64,000 nucleotides of DNA from Bythopirellula sp. (GTDB taxonomy: Bacteria; Planctomycetota; Planctomycetia; Pirellulales; Lacipirellulaceae). The position numbers and the translations under genes were made by a program. The stretch lies in NCBI GenBank assembly GCA_028285205.1, contig JANQQA010000298.1, forward strand, positions 1 to 64,000, written 5' to 3'. Shown here piece by piece: positions 1 to 9,769 of the stretch. The notes beneath the pieces are model-generated. The model ran no database searches. It worked only from the letters and a program-made list of their open reading frames with translations, and was not told where the DNA came from. The number at the start of each line of letters is the position of its first letter. Positions within the stretch are counted from its first letter, which is position 1.

Positions 1-305
1 CGAAGTTCGGTAATCTGGAACCAACCCTCGGCGTTGGTGTGTGTCCGCCAGGTCTGCCTTCCGTTGGACAATTCAACCCGGGCGTTTGCCACACCAGCAC
101 CCGAGTCGGAGACCACTTGCCCGACAAGGATCCCACCACGCCGCAACTCTACGTCAGCGGAAGACGTACGGAACTCGTTCACGACTGTCGAGTCGTGCGC
201 GCTGGTGTTCGGACTGGCAATTGCAAGCGAAGGCTGCAGCACGAGCGTGATTGCAGCAAGCCGAGAAAAACAAGATCCGAACTTCGACGAGTGAAATCTC
301 GACAT
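1..305 (-). CDS. Carboxypeptidase regulatory-like domain secreted protein, partial (runs off left edge)
   Basis: Not in ORF track (no stop in window). Reverse strand from CAT at 303-305 reads MSRFHSSKFGSCFSRLAAITLVLQPSLAIAS...GGILVGQVVSDSGAGVANARVELSNGRQTWRTHTNAEGWFQITEL; signal peptide plus the 'G.l.GqVvd..G..va...V.l..' pattern shared with the next two minus-strand CDS. Confidence 0.7.
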   Translation of the reverse strand, partial: MSRFHSSKFGSCFSRLAAITLVLQPSLAIASPNTSAHDSTVVNEFRTSSADVELRRGGILVGQVVSDSGAGVANARVELSNGRQTWRTHTNAEGWFQITEL

Positions 306-430
306 GCGTTCGCCCCCCCAGGCATCAAGTTTGTCGTATAGAAGAATCGAAAAGACAAAATCCGAAGGCCGAATCGTCGACCTCCGGATTTCGCTGTTAG
401 TCTATTCCTCGCATGCTCGTTTACCGTGGC

Positions 431-1015
431 TCACGAAGCAGGCGGATCGTCGTCGTCGTCGGAAACAGCGATTGGGATCGCAATCGCGGCAGCCACTGCA
501 CCGGCGGTGATAATCGGATGCTCAGCAACCCACTGACCTGCGGCGGAGAAAGGACCACCTGGTGCAGGACCATACTGACCACGAATCACGTCGGGTCGCG
601 ACACGATGCTCAGGCCCTTGGCGGCGGCTGGTGGTGCCGTGTTAGGAGCCCAAACTCGGTAGACACCTTGGTGACCGGTGGAGGCTACGTGATAGACACC
701 ACCTTTGAGGCCTTTGGCTTCGAAACGGCCCGACTCGTCGGAAACGACACGAGCGACTTCCTTGCCACCAGCCTGCAGCGAGACGGGCGTCTTCGCCACG
801 GCTTTACCTTGGGCGTCGACAACGCGACCAATCAGCGTCCCGCTACCTTGCAGCACAACGTCCTTAGGCGTTTGCAGCGTGCGTGTCGTCTGTTGAGGTT
901 GCACTGGTGTAACTTCACCTGCTCCAAGCAGTTGCGGCTGTAGGAGCATCGCAGCGGTGGTCACCCCTGCTGTCACTCCCCGCATAATCTTCTCTCGATA
1001 CAAAGACATTGCCAA
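431..1015 (-). CDS. Carboxypeptidase regulatory-like domain secreted/membrane protein
   Basis: GTLIGRVVDAQGKAVAKTPVSLQAGGKEVARVVSDESGRFEAKGLKGGVYHV; signal peptide; C-terminal hydrophobic HPIITAGAVAAAIAIPIAVSDDDDD; GAAGGAG ribosome-binding site upstream. Confidence 0.8.
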   Translation of the reverse strand: MAMSLYREKIMRGVTAGVTTAAMLLQPQLLGAGEVTPVQPQQTTRTLQTPKDVVLQGSGTLIGRVVDAQGKAVAKTPVSLQAGGKEVARVVSDESGRFEAKGLKGGVYHVASTGHQGVYRVWAPNTAPPAAAKGLSIVSRPDVIRGQYGPAPGGPFSAAGQWVAEHPIITAGAVAAAIAIPIAVSDDDDDPPAS

Positions 1016-1226
1016 AACTCCTTCATCCCCCAGCGTATAGAAACGAACGCAACGAACTTAACATTAAATCTATCTGCCGTACGCCTGAGCGAACGACACT
1101 TCTCGGCTCTCCAGTTCCCGGAGGGGCGGGGAGCATAGCGAAATCCCGCACCTACGCCAAGAGCATTTCACCTGGCGTGCGAGTTTCACCTACCTTCTGC
1201 TTGCTCTTGATTGTCCTTAAAACACA

Positions 1227-1886
1227 CTACGGTGTGGCCGGCGAATCGTCGTCCACCGCCAGCGGAACGGCAATCGCGGTTGCTATCGCACCTGTCGTGA
1301 TTATCGGGTGATCGGCCATCCAGCCAATGATGCCACCGCCGCACGCGCCGCGACCGTAGACACAGCCTCCACCGCAGCCACTCCCACACACGGGCGAGCC
1401 ACAAACGGGAGTACCGCATCCGACGGCTCCACATCCATATTGTCCTCGGACCACGTCGGTACCTGATACCAACAGCAGCCCCCGTTGAGCCGCCGGTGGA
1501 GCCGTATTCGGTGCCCACAACCGATAGGCACTAATACGTCCTGCCGCCACCACCTGATAGACACCGCCTGTCAGTCCGTCAACTCGAAACTGACCTTGCT
1601 TGTTTGTTCGTACGCGTGCGACTTCCTTGCCGGCCTTGCCGACTGCCACTTCCACCCCGGCAATAGCAACGCCTTGCGCGTCCAACAGCTGCCCTGCGAG
1701 CGTGCCCTCAGCATGCAGCGCGACATCCCGTATCTGCCTCGATTCGTTCGTGTTGGGACCAACCCCAGGCGCAGCAGTCGCCACGGACGGCTTCAACATC
1801 CCGAATGTCAGCAGCACGGCGACGACGAATGCGAATCGTTTGGCTACCATCGAATTGTTCCATTTCATGTTGAGAAGAGAACTCAC
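1227..1886 (-). CDS. Carboxypeptidase regulatory-like domain protein with Gly/Cys-rich insert
   Basis: Paralog of 431..1015 (YRLWAPNTAPPAA, RGQYG, HPIITTGAIATAIAVPLAVDDD) with added CGAVGCGTPVCGSPVCGSGCGGGC stretch. Confidence 0.8.
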   Translation of the reverse strand: MSSLLNMKWNNSMVAKRFAFVVAVLLTFGMLKPSVATAAPGVGPNTNESRQIRDVALHAEGTLAGQLLDAQGVAIAGVEVAVGKAGKEVARVRTNKQGQFRVDGLTGGVYQVVAAGRISAYRLWAPNTAPPAAQRGLLLVSGTDVVRGQYGCGAVGCGTPVCGSPVCGSGCGGGCVYGRGACGGGIIGWMADHPIITTGAIATAIAVPLAVDDDSPATP

Positions 1887-2211
1887 ATCACTCGGCGCGG
1901 GAAAGCAAACTTGCTCTCAACCAAAACGAGCATGCGAGCGATCGGTGGGAAGTCGCAGTGCTTCTCATCCGACAGATCCTATAACTGCCCTCACTAAATT
2001 AGCGTATCGGCCAGGCTCTGCGACGTCTCAAGAGCTATATCCGAGAAAACTCGAAATGCATGCATTACCAGCGGAACCAGCACCGGTAGCCCGGAAAAAG
2101 CAGTATCGCTCCCGCAGCTTCGCTAATCTGGAAAACGTGAGAGCTTTGCCCGGTCTGCGAGATTGCGCGCGAGACAGACGATACAGGCTGATGAAAATGT
2201 ACCGGCCGCAG

Positions 2212-3009
2212 TTACCGCCGCCACTTCTTGAAGTGGATCACCAGCTGGTGCTTGAGCCGCGGAGTCGTTTGATGCAAACGCGTGGACAACTTGCCAGGCG
2301 GATTCCCACGACGGATGTCAGCCAGGTAATGTACCAGCGCTCGGTGCACTGGTAGCGGGCCGTGGAGCATGAAGTGAACCCAGGCCCAGGAATAGCGGTA
2401 CTCCGCACCGCCCATATCTGACAAATCCTCGAGCGATTCAAGTGCTTCCAACTCCGGAATCAAGCCGAATCGCAGATTCAGTCGTAGTCGCTGCAGGTGC
2501 GGATGGTCGAAGGCGCGATCGGCGGCGGGCATTTCGAAGTACTCGGCCAGTCCCTCATCGAGCCAAAGCGGCACCACTGACAGATTCGTATGCAGCAAGG
2601 CGTGCGTGCATTCGTGTCGCAGGTCGACAGCTACTTCGCGATGCCGGTACGCGTACACGCTGCCGCGACCACCACGCTGCACGTACAACGCGCGGCGGTA
2701 GGGGACCTGCGGGAAGAGTTGACGAAGCAGTTCCTGATGCCGGCGCTTATCTTCCAGCAGAAAGACGTCGATCGTCTGAGCAGCCGGTGGCACGGCGAGC
2801 GTGCGTTGCAACTCTAGCTCCAGTGCCGACAACTCCTGGAACAGCGGTTCCAGATTGCCCAGCGGAAACGACGCGTGACATTGAAACGGTCCGTAGCTTT
2901 GGTGATCGATCCAAGGACTCGCCGCGTGACAACGCATCCCGCCCAGCGCGAACTGCGAAACCGCAGCGCCGCCAAGGGCCAAGAGTTGACGTCGGGAAAA
3001 GCGGTGCAT
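2212..3009 (-). CDS. Putative zinc metallopeptidase (gluzincin-like), Tat/Sec-exported
   Basis: Start MHRFSRRQLLALGGAAVSQFALGG (Tat-like signal); HECTHALLH...LWLDEGLAEYFE zinc-protease-like motifs; start overlaps the stop of 3009..3914 as ATGA. Confidence 0.65.
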   Translation of the reverse strand: MHRFSRRQLLALGGAAVSQFALGGMRCHAASPWIDHQSYGPFQCHASFPLGNLEPLFQELSALELELQRTLAVPPAAQTIDVFLLEDKRRHQELLRQLFPQVPYRRALYVQRGGRGSVYAYRHREVAVDLRHECTHALLHTNLSVVPLWLDEGLAEYFEMPAADRAFDHPHLQRLRLNLRFGLIPELEALESLEDLSDMGGAEYRYSWAWVHFMLHGPLPVHRALVHYLADIRRGNPPGKLSTRLHQTTPRLKHQLVIHFKKWRR

Positions 3010-3914
3010 CAACCAACTTTCCTCGCGGAAAAGAAGTTTCGCCAGCCGCCACGTCGGGCGACGGCGCGAGGGCCTGCTGGAACCTCCCGCCCAGCGGCCA
3101 CCAATGCCGGGTAGTTGCAGCACAGGTCCACGGCCGTCGGTTCGTCGGTGAGCTCGGCGACGCGCTGGAAAGCGCGCCCCATCAACGGCCGTCGCGATTT
3201 GATGCCATGTGCATCGGTCGCGATGAAGTGAACTAATCCTCTGGCTAGCATCCACTCACCCAGCTCTTGCGACCTCGGTCCGAACGTGCCCATCAAGCTG
3301 CCGGCCGTCACTTGCATCAGACAGCCTGCCTCTACCAAGCCGGGCAGCAAGGCCGGATCGCGGAGCAAGCCATGGTTGCGTTCCGGATGCGAGAGGATGC
3401 CGGTCATTCCCTGACGCGACAAAGACGACAACACGCCGTCCAACGGAAAGTACAACTCGTGCGGCAATTCGAGGAGGACATGCGTGCGGCGATCGCCCAA
3501 CGACATCACCTCGCCGATAGCTAAACCTTCGACCATGCCATCTTCGATGCGAACATCGCCGCCCGGCATTACTTGCAGTGGGATGCCATGTTGATTGAGC
3601 ACTTCTTGCAACTGTGTCGTTCGCGCGCGAATGTCGTCGCCCTTGTTGCGAGCGAAGTTACCCAACTGATGCGGTGTGACAATGATTGTTTGCGTGCCAT
3701 CGGCGACCGCCATTTGGGCCATGGCGAGTGTCGTTTCCCAGTCGGGAGAGCCATCGTCGATTGCCGGCAATAGATGACAGTGGATATCGACAAATCCTTG
3801 ATGCACCGCAGCTGCCCTCAAAGCGATTGGAACTCGGCCCCAAAAAAGCTGGCGGAGTATAGCGACCGGTGCAGCACGGTCAAGAGATCCGCCGAGTGAG
3901 AATCCGGCTCGCAA
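3009..3914 (-). CDS. CpsB/YwqE-type PHP-domain tyrosine-protein phosphatase
   Basis: VDIHCHLLPAIDDGSPDWETTLAMAQMAVADG...VTPHQ...LLELPHE...GILSHPERN...ATDAHG typical of CpsB/YwqE; true start may be GTG near 3806 (VHQGFVDIHCH). Confidence 0.8.
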   Translation of the reverse strand: MRAGFSLGGSLDRAAPVAILRQLFWGRVPIALRAAAVHQGFVDIHCHLLPAIDDGSPDWETTLAMAQMAVADGTQTIIVTPHQLGNFARNKGDDIRARTTQLQEVLNQHGIPLQVMPGGDVRIEDGMVEGLAIGEVMSLGDRRTHVLLELPHELYFPLDGVLSSLSRQGMTGILSHPERNHGLLRDPALLPGLVEAGCLMQVTAGSLMGTFGPRSQELGEWMLARGLVHFIATDAHGIKSRRPLMGRAFQRVAELTDEPTAVDLCCNYPALVAAGREVPAGPRAVARRGGWRNFFSARKVG

Positions 3915-4547
3915 CGATAGCAGTGCGACTTTTTCAGCTGTAATCCATTTGATGACGTCACATCGAGCCCCGTCGCCGCATGCTGAAGCATGACCCTAGC
4001 ACTTTCCGCTAGCTTAGTTCAAAAACGCTAGCTCCGAATGGACAGACATAGGATCTCGAGGAGCAACTGGCTGGCGGTCGGTCTTGCCCCTAAGAACGAC
4101 TTGCGTTGCGTTCCTGACCGCTGAAATCCGCGCGTTTAGGGCCGGCGTGGAGCTTCGATTCCGCATCCGACGTGCGTTGGCGCCCGTAATGTAGGTGCTT
4201 GCAGCAGATCGCTAGCAAATGCTGTCTTGCTGCAAGGGATCCGTCATCCCAACACATTTAGGTTTGGATAGACAATTCCGTCCAGTTGTTGGACGGGAAT
4301 CTCATTACGAGACCCGAATTGGATAGTCTGACCCGCTGATCAGGTTTGGCCGAATGCCTAGTCCTTTTTTTCATAAACCATTAATTGAAAACAACTTGCG
4401 TCGACATCGAAGGCCCAATTTCGTCACAAAATCGGCAATGGCACGCACCTTGCAAATCAGTGTTCACGTCGCAACACGCGATGGCAGTTCACCAACATCG
4501 GGCTGCCCCATCACACTTTTGATCGTTTCTATTGGAAGGAGTCACAC

Positions 4548-4850
4548 ATGTTAGTCCTGAGTCGCAAGGTTGGCGAACGTATTCATATCGGAAGCGACGT
4601 CTTCATCGAAGTGCGTCGCGTCGCCGGCAATCGGGTTACGTTAGCCATCAATGCTCCCAAGAACGTGCGGATCCTCCGCGGTGAACTAATGGAGGCCGCT
4701 CGTGCATTCGAGGTTCTCGACGATTCGCCCGCAGAAGCAACGTGCGAATCTGGTATCGACACGATTGTCATGAATCGGGAGGCGGCATTGCCCCCGAACT
4801 TGACCGACCACGTCAGCAGTAGCGATGCCCCTGTTACGGAGACCACTTGA
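4548..4850 (+). CDS. csrA: Carbon storage regulator CsrA
   Basis: MLVLSRKVGERIHIGSDVFIEVRRVAGNRVTLAINAPKNVRILRGEL; SD GGAAGGAG. Confidence 0.93.
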   Translation: MLVLSRKVGERIHIGSDVFIEVRRVAGNRVTLAINAPKNVRILRGELMEAARAFEVLDDSPAEATCESGIDTIVMNREAALPPNLTDHVSSSDAPVTETT

Positions 4851-4978
4851 GCACGCTAACTGAAAGTAGGTCGAAGTATGCCGAGCTTCGTTAATCGTTC
4901 ACTCGTGAGAAACATGACATAAGAGCCGCCCCACTGTCCTGGCCGACAATCACTACCCTACTCCAGCCAGTACAGTGC

Positions 4979-6079
4979 TCAGTGCGCTAGCGACCGGACT
5001 TCGTGGTCCAAGACCTGGCTGATCTGTTGGGCGGCTCTTTTATTTGCCAGCAGCACCGGATGGTGCAACAGCAGCGTTGATTGACTTAGTTTCTTGCTAC
5101 CTTCTATCGCACCCACCTGCTCACAACGGCGTTGGCTGCGCCGAGTGAAGCCTCGGAAACCAGCGTCGATTGGCACGCCCGCATCCTTCAGACGAGCAAT
5201 CAACTGCTCGCGAATACTCGGATCACTTTCCGCTGGTAGCAACGACCAGGCCAACTTGTAGTAAGCCGGCCAGCTATTCTCTCGACTCGCTACTGGTCGC
5301 AGCCACTGTTCGAGCCCTTGGCAGGCCTCCAGAATCGTGGCGACATTTTCCGCACGCACGGAGTTTCGATCCTCCAGCTTCGCCAATTGTGGGCGTAGCA
5401 CCGCTGCCTGCAATTCACTGAGCGGGAAAGCCCAATTGCCGCGTTCCGCATAGACCTTCATCCGCTGATGAAAGTGCCCATCGTGGCTCAACACAGCCCC
5501 ACCGCGTCCGGCTGTTAGCAATTTGCTGCCTCCGAAACTCAAGACGCCGACGTCGCCCCAACTGCCAACCGGCTTGTTTTCGATGGTCGCCCCAGGCTGC
5601 TGGCACGCATCTTCGACCACCAACCAACCGCGCTGGCGGGCAATGCTCATGATCGTCGGCATATCAGCCAAACCTCCATGCAAATGCGATACGATCACTG
5701 CTTTGACGCGATCGCGGCGCAATGCACTGAGGTCCTGCGAGCACAAACACCAGCGCTCGGGCTCCACATCGACCAGCACAGGGCGAGCGCCCACCGCCTC
5801 GATGGCGCGAAAATTTCCGGGGAAATCGTAGCCAGCCAGCACCACTTCGTCACCCGCTTCGACGCCACAGCCGCGCAACGCCAGCTCAACGCCAATCGTA
5901 CCCGAAGCGCACAGCAAGACATGCTCGCAAGCGAACTGCTTCTTGAGATCATCACAGAGCCCTTCGCCGTGAGGTCCGTGGTAGCGTCCCCAACTACCAT
6001 CGAGAAACGCAGCGTCCAGCGCCGCTCGCACCTCTTCGTCCGCCAACGGCCATTCAAACGGTCCCTCAGTCACACGCAT
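4979..6079 (-). CDS. DegT/DnrJ/EryC1/StrS-family PLP-dependent aminotransferase
   Basis: MRVTEGPFEWPLADEEVRAALDAAFLDGSWGRYHGP...EHVLLCASGTIGVELALRGCGVEAGDEVV...VEDACQQPGA...SFGGSKLLTAGRGGAV; ORF 5' extension to 6232 judged non-coding. Confidence 0.85.
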   Translation of the reverse strand: MRVTEGPFEWPLADEEVRAALDAAFLDGSWGRYHGPHGEGLCDDLKKQFACEHVLLCASGTIGVELALRGCGVEAGDEVVLAGYDFPGNFRAIEAVGARPVLVDVEPERWCLCSQDLSALRRDRVKAVIVSHLHGGLADMPTIMSIARQRGWLVVEDACQQPGATIENKPVGSWGDVGVLSFGGSKLLTAGRGGAVLSHDGHFHQRMKVYAERGNWAFPLSELQAAVLRPQLAKLEDRNSVRAENVATILEACQGLEQWLRPVASRENSWPAYYKLAWSLLPAESDPSIREQLIARLKDAGVPIDAGFRGFTRRSQRRCEQVGAIEGSKKLSQSTLLLHHPVLLANKRAAQQISQVLDHEVRSLAH

Positions 6080-6170
6080 CACGGCACCTCGTGATCTGAC
6101 CGGCCAGACGGTATAATCTTTGGAGCTTTCCTCATGTCCTTCCCTTATGTCTTCGCCCAGGATCTTCCCC

Positions 6171-7274
6171 ATGCCCAAGACGCGTTTTCTTATGATCGGC
6201 GGTTTCCTCGGAGCCGGCAAGACGACGGCCATCGCGCGGCTGGCACGCCACTATACCGATCAAGGACTACGCGTGGGTCTGGTCACCAACGATCAGGCGT
6301 ATGGCCTGGTCGATACCGAATCGTTGCGTGCCCAAGGCTTCGACGTTGGCGAAGTCCCTGGAGCTTGCTTCTGTTGCAAATTCAACGATCTGGTTGACAC
6401 CGCAGCCGCGCTCGGCGCTGACGGACAGCCTGACATCATCCTAACCGAGCCCGTGGGCAGTTGCACTGACCTCGTGGCGACCGTGCTGCGTCCGCTCAAT
6501 CACTTGTTTGACGATCGTTACGAACTTGGCCCCTTGGCCGTGCTGTGCAAACCTGAGCATGGCCGCAAAATCTTAGGCGGCGGAGCGGGCGGTTTTTCAC
6601 CTCAAGCAGCCTATATTTTCCTTAAGCAACTCGAAGAAGCGCAGCTCATCGTCCTCAACAAGGTAGACAAGCTGAGTGAGGAGCAGCAAACCGAGTTGTT
6701 GCAGCTAATCGGCGATCGCTTTCCCGACAAGACCGTCCTGGCGACCAGCAGCACCAGCGGTGAAGGGTTCGATGAGTTGATCCGCGTCCTCGACGCAAAT
6801 CACCCGTACACAGAGGCCGCCTTGGAAATCGACTACGATACCTATGCGGAAGGCGAAGCGGCGCTGGGCTGGCTCAACTGTGGTGTGCAGTTCTCCGCCG
6901 ACCAGCCGTGGTCGCTTGATGCACTGGTCCTACAGCTAGTAACGCAATTTAGCTCCCTCTTGCTCGAAGCGGGCATGGAGCCGGGGCACGTCAAAGTGCT
7001 GGCATCTGCGGATCAGGCAACGGCGGTCGCGAATTGGGTCGCCTCTGACGATCCCGCGGAGCTGAGCGTCGCGTCAAACGTGGAAGTCACAGCCGCCGAC
7101 GCGCTCGTCAATGTGCGTGTCCACGGCGATCCTGATGATGTCGCGGCTCTGGTCGAATCCGCCGTCGATACGGTCGCCACAGCAAACGATCTCAACGGCC
7201 AGCTCTCTGAGGTGCAGCACTTCCGACCCGGCCGGCCAGAACCGACGCATCGCTACGAGAGTTCGACGGGGTAA
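6171..7274 (+). CDS. CobW/G3E-family GTPase (metal chaperone-like)
   Basis: MPKTRFLMIGGFLGAGKTTAIARLARHY; VPGACFCCKFNDL (CxCC); NKVDKL; ORF-track start 6120 is upstream of the likely start. Confidence 0.85.
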   Translation: MPKTRFLMIGGFLGAGKTTAIARLARHYTDQGLRVGLVTNDQAYGLVDTESLRAQGFDVGEVPGACFCCKFNDLVDTAAALGADGQPDIILTEPVGSCTDLVATVLRPLNHLFDDRYELGPLAVLCKPEHGRKILGGGAGGFSPQAAYIFLKQLEEAQLIVLNKVDKLSEEQQTELLQLIGDRFPDKTVLATSSTSGEGFDELIRVLDANHPYTEAALEIDYDTYAEGEAALGWLNCGVQFSADQPWSLDALVLQLVTQFSSLLLEAGMEPGHVKVLASADQATAVANWVASDDPAELSVASNVEVTAADALVNVRVHGDPDDVAALVESAVDTVATANDLNGQLSEVQHFRPGRPEPTHRYESSTG

Positions 7275-7393
7275 GCCACTCGGTCGGAATTCAACTCCGC
7301 CGGCGCTAGCCCTGCTAGCGGCGGTCCCGTCTTGACGACACGCTGGCAGATCTCTTACTCTCCCCGCCCGGTTTTGTCGGCGTCGCGCTTTGC

Positions 7394-9472
7394 GTGATGC
7401 CCGATCATTCTCTCGATCTCCGAACCACGAGCATGGCTACCTCCACGCGCTTGAGCTTGGACTGCAGAGCGACTCGCCTTCACCTGCTGGCGATTGCGCT
7501 AATCGTAGCGAGTTTGCCCGCCGGCTGTGTCTCGTCGCGGAACAAGTGGGTCACACTACGAGCCACGCCCCGCAACCCATTGTCGGAAACGCTCGGGCTT
7601 GTCGCGCGGTCAGGTCCCAAACCGACCGAACGCACCATCCAACTGCTGCGGCGCTACAACCTCGAAGAGGATCTCACCGCCAATCGGTCGGAACTACTCG
7701 CGCGGCTTAACCAGATCGATCAACAAGAGCCGAGACGGGTCAACGCCTACGCCTTGGCTGAACTGGCGTATGTTGGAGCAAAGCGCGAGGAACAGTCCAA
7801 AAACATCGACGAAGCGCTGGAGCTTTACGGCTCTTCGGTCGTCCACTCGTACCGTTACCTGTTTGACGAAAGGTATGCGGATCCATCCAACAAGTACGAT
7901 CCAAAATTCCGCCGCGCCTGTGATCTGTACAACGCTGCGCTGGAGGGCGCGCTACGGATCGTACAGACGAAGGGCAACTTACGCCCAGGGACGACTCAGG
8001 TTATCAAGACAGCAAATCACAATTGCCAGCTGGATATCTTGCTGAAGAGCCAGGATTGGCATGAGGGCGATTTCGATCACTTCGAGTTCGTGAGCGACTA
8101 CGAGGTGCACGGCCTACGAAATCATTACCACAACTTCGGCTTGGGCGTGCCGCTGATTGCCGTGCACAAACGTCACGATGAAGAAGAGTCGCACGAAGAA
8201 TTCTACCCGGCGGACCTGTCTTTCCCAGTGACTGCGTTCATGCGGGTCAAGATCGACCCCAATACCAACGAAGCGACAGGGCATGCGGTACTTGAACTGT
8301 ATGACCCCTTGAATCAACCGAGGATTCAAGTTGCCGGCGCGCATGTACCACTGGAAACTGATCTCAGCACGCCGCTCGCGCACACGCTGGCGCAGCCCGC
8401 GCTGGATGACAATACACTGTCGACGATCGGGCTGCTCAATACGGAGAAAGCCAAGGAACTTCGCGGCCTGTACATGCTCGAACCGTATCGACCGGAGAAA
8501 ATCCCGGTCGTCATGGTTCATGGGCTATGGTCTAGTCCGGTGACTTGGATGGAAATGTTCAACGATCTGCGGAGCGATCCGCTCGTCCGTCAGAACTTCC
8601 AGTTTTGGTTCTACCTCTATCCAACCGGCCAGCCGTTTTGGATGAGCGCAGCTGAGATGCGTGAAGATTTAGGGCGCATGCGGCACGTCGTCGATCCACA
8701 GGGTAGGGCACCCGCGCTTGACCAAATGATTCTCGTCGGCCACAGCATGGGTGGACTCGTTTCAAAGTTGCAAACCGTCGACAGCGGCAACGATTTTTGG
8801 AATACGCTCAGCGAACGCCCCTTCACCGAAGTCGAAGCCGACGAGGTACTCCGCGCGGGACTGGAGCGCACCTTCTTCTTTGACCCCAACCCATCCATTC
8901 GACGTGTGATCACGCTGGGCACACCGCACCGCGGCAGCGATTTCGCCAACGATACGACACGTTGGCTGGGGCGAAAAATCATCAAGATTCCCAGTATGCT
9001 GATGCAAGGGCGTCACCAGCTCATCGCACGCAATCCAGATTTCTTCCGGCCCGATGCTCCGCTGAACATTACCACGAGCATCGATGCCCTCGTGCCCGAC
9101 TCACCACTGTTGCCGGTGCTGCTCACCGCCCAAACGGGCGACTGGGTGCGCTTTCACAATGTTGCGGGCGACGTACCCAAGCGTGGCATAAAAGAGTGGT
9201 TCTCCAGTGAACGTGGTGACGGTGTCGTTACCCTAGCCAGTGCCCAACTGGAAAATGCGACATCACAAATCGTCGTGGAGGCCGATCATAGCCAGGTACA
9301 CCGCCATCCCCAGAGCATTCTGGAAGTGCGTCGCATCCTGATGCAGCATCTGGCCGAGTTGAACACCTTCCCCTACAACGGAGGCGTGCAACATGCCTCG
9401 GTAACCGCGCCACCTGCTCAGCCCCCGGTCGCAACTGCGATGCAAGCGCCCGTCGCGACGAACACCCAGTGA
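7394..9472 (+). CDS. Alpha/beta hydrolase lipoprotein (esterase/lipase-like)
   Basis: Lipobox LPAGC near N-terminus; VVMVHGLWSSPVTW, ILVGHSMGGLVSK nucleophile elbow, VITLGTPHRGSDFA; start may be 7433. Confidence 0.8.
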   Translation: MMPDHSLDLRTTSMATSTRLSLDCRATRLHLLAIALIVASLPAGCVSSRNKWVTLRATPRNPLSETLGLVARSGPKPTERTIQLLRRYNLEEDLTANRSELLARLNQIDQQEPRRVNAYALAELAYVGAKREEQSKNIDEALELYGSSVVHSYRYLFDERYADPSNKYDPKFRRACDLYNAALEGALRIVQTKGNLRPGTTQVIKTANHNCQLDILLKSQDWHEGDFDHFEFVSDYEVHGLRNHYHNFGLGVPLIAVHKRHDEEESHEEFYPADLSFPVTAFMRVKIDPNTNEATGHAVLELYDPLNQPRIQVAGAHVPLETDLSTPLAHTLAQPALDDNTLSTIGLLNTEKAKELRGLYMLEPYRPEKIPVVMVHGLWSSPVTWMEMFNDLRSDPLVRQNFQFWFYLYPTGQPFWMSAAEMREDLGRMRHVVDPQGRAPALDQMILVGHSMGGLVSKLQTVDSGNDFWNTLSERPFTEVEADEVLRAGLERTFFFDPNPSIRRVITLGTPHRGSDFANDTTRWLGRKIIKIPSMLMQGRHQLIARNPDFFRPDAPLNITTSIDALVPDSPLLPVLLTAQTGDWVRFHNVAGDVPKRGIKEWFSSERGDGVVTLASAQLENATSQIVVEADHSQVHRHPQSILEVRRILMQHLAELNTFPYNGGVQHASVTAPPAQPPVATAMQAPVATNTQ

Positions 9473-9481
9473 CTTGCCACG

Positions 9482-9769
9482 TCAATCCATCACTCGGGTC
9501 AGTGAAGGTCGACACGAACGGGGAATACGGCCTTCGATGATCGTGTCGGAAGCCGCTTGGTCGGCGGTGACCGCTTCCTCCGGGTCGTCACAATGGATGT
9601 CGGCGCTGTCGTGGCCGCTATCGAAAGCCAGCTCACCACGCAAGACACTCACACTGCTGGGCGCTTCGATGCCCAGTCGTACCGACTTGCCTTTCATGCG
9701 AATGACGGTGATGGTGATGTTGTCGCCGATACGAATCTTTTCGCTTTGCTTCCGTGTTAATACCAACAT
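9482..9769 (-). CDS. csrA: CsrA-family regulator, second paralog
   Basis: MLVLTRKQSEKIRIGDNITITVIRMKGKSVRLGIEAPSSVSVLRGEL; SD GGGAG just upstream; ORF-track extension to 9892 is leader. Confidence 0.9.
   Translation of the reverse strand: MLVLTRKQSEKIRIGDNITITVIRMKGKSVRLGIEAPSSVSVLRGELAFDSGHDSADIHCDDPEEAVTADQAASDTIIEGRIPRSCRPSLTRVMD

Noticed and set aside
413-943. Long plus-strand ORF (176 aa)
   Set aside because: Antisense to the well-supported carboxypeptidase-regulatory-like gene; low-complexity composition without domain features.
2442-3236. 264-aa plus-strand ORF
   Set aside because: Antisense to the metallopeptidase and CpsB-like genes, Arg/Ala-rich without recognisable motifs.
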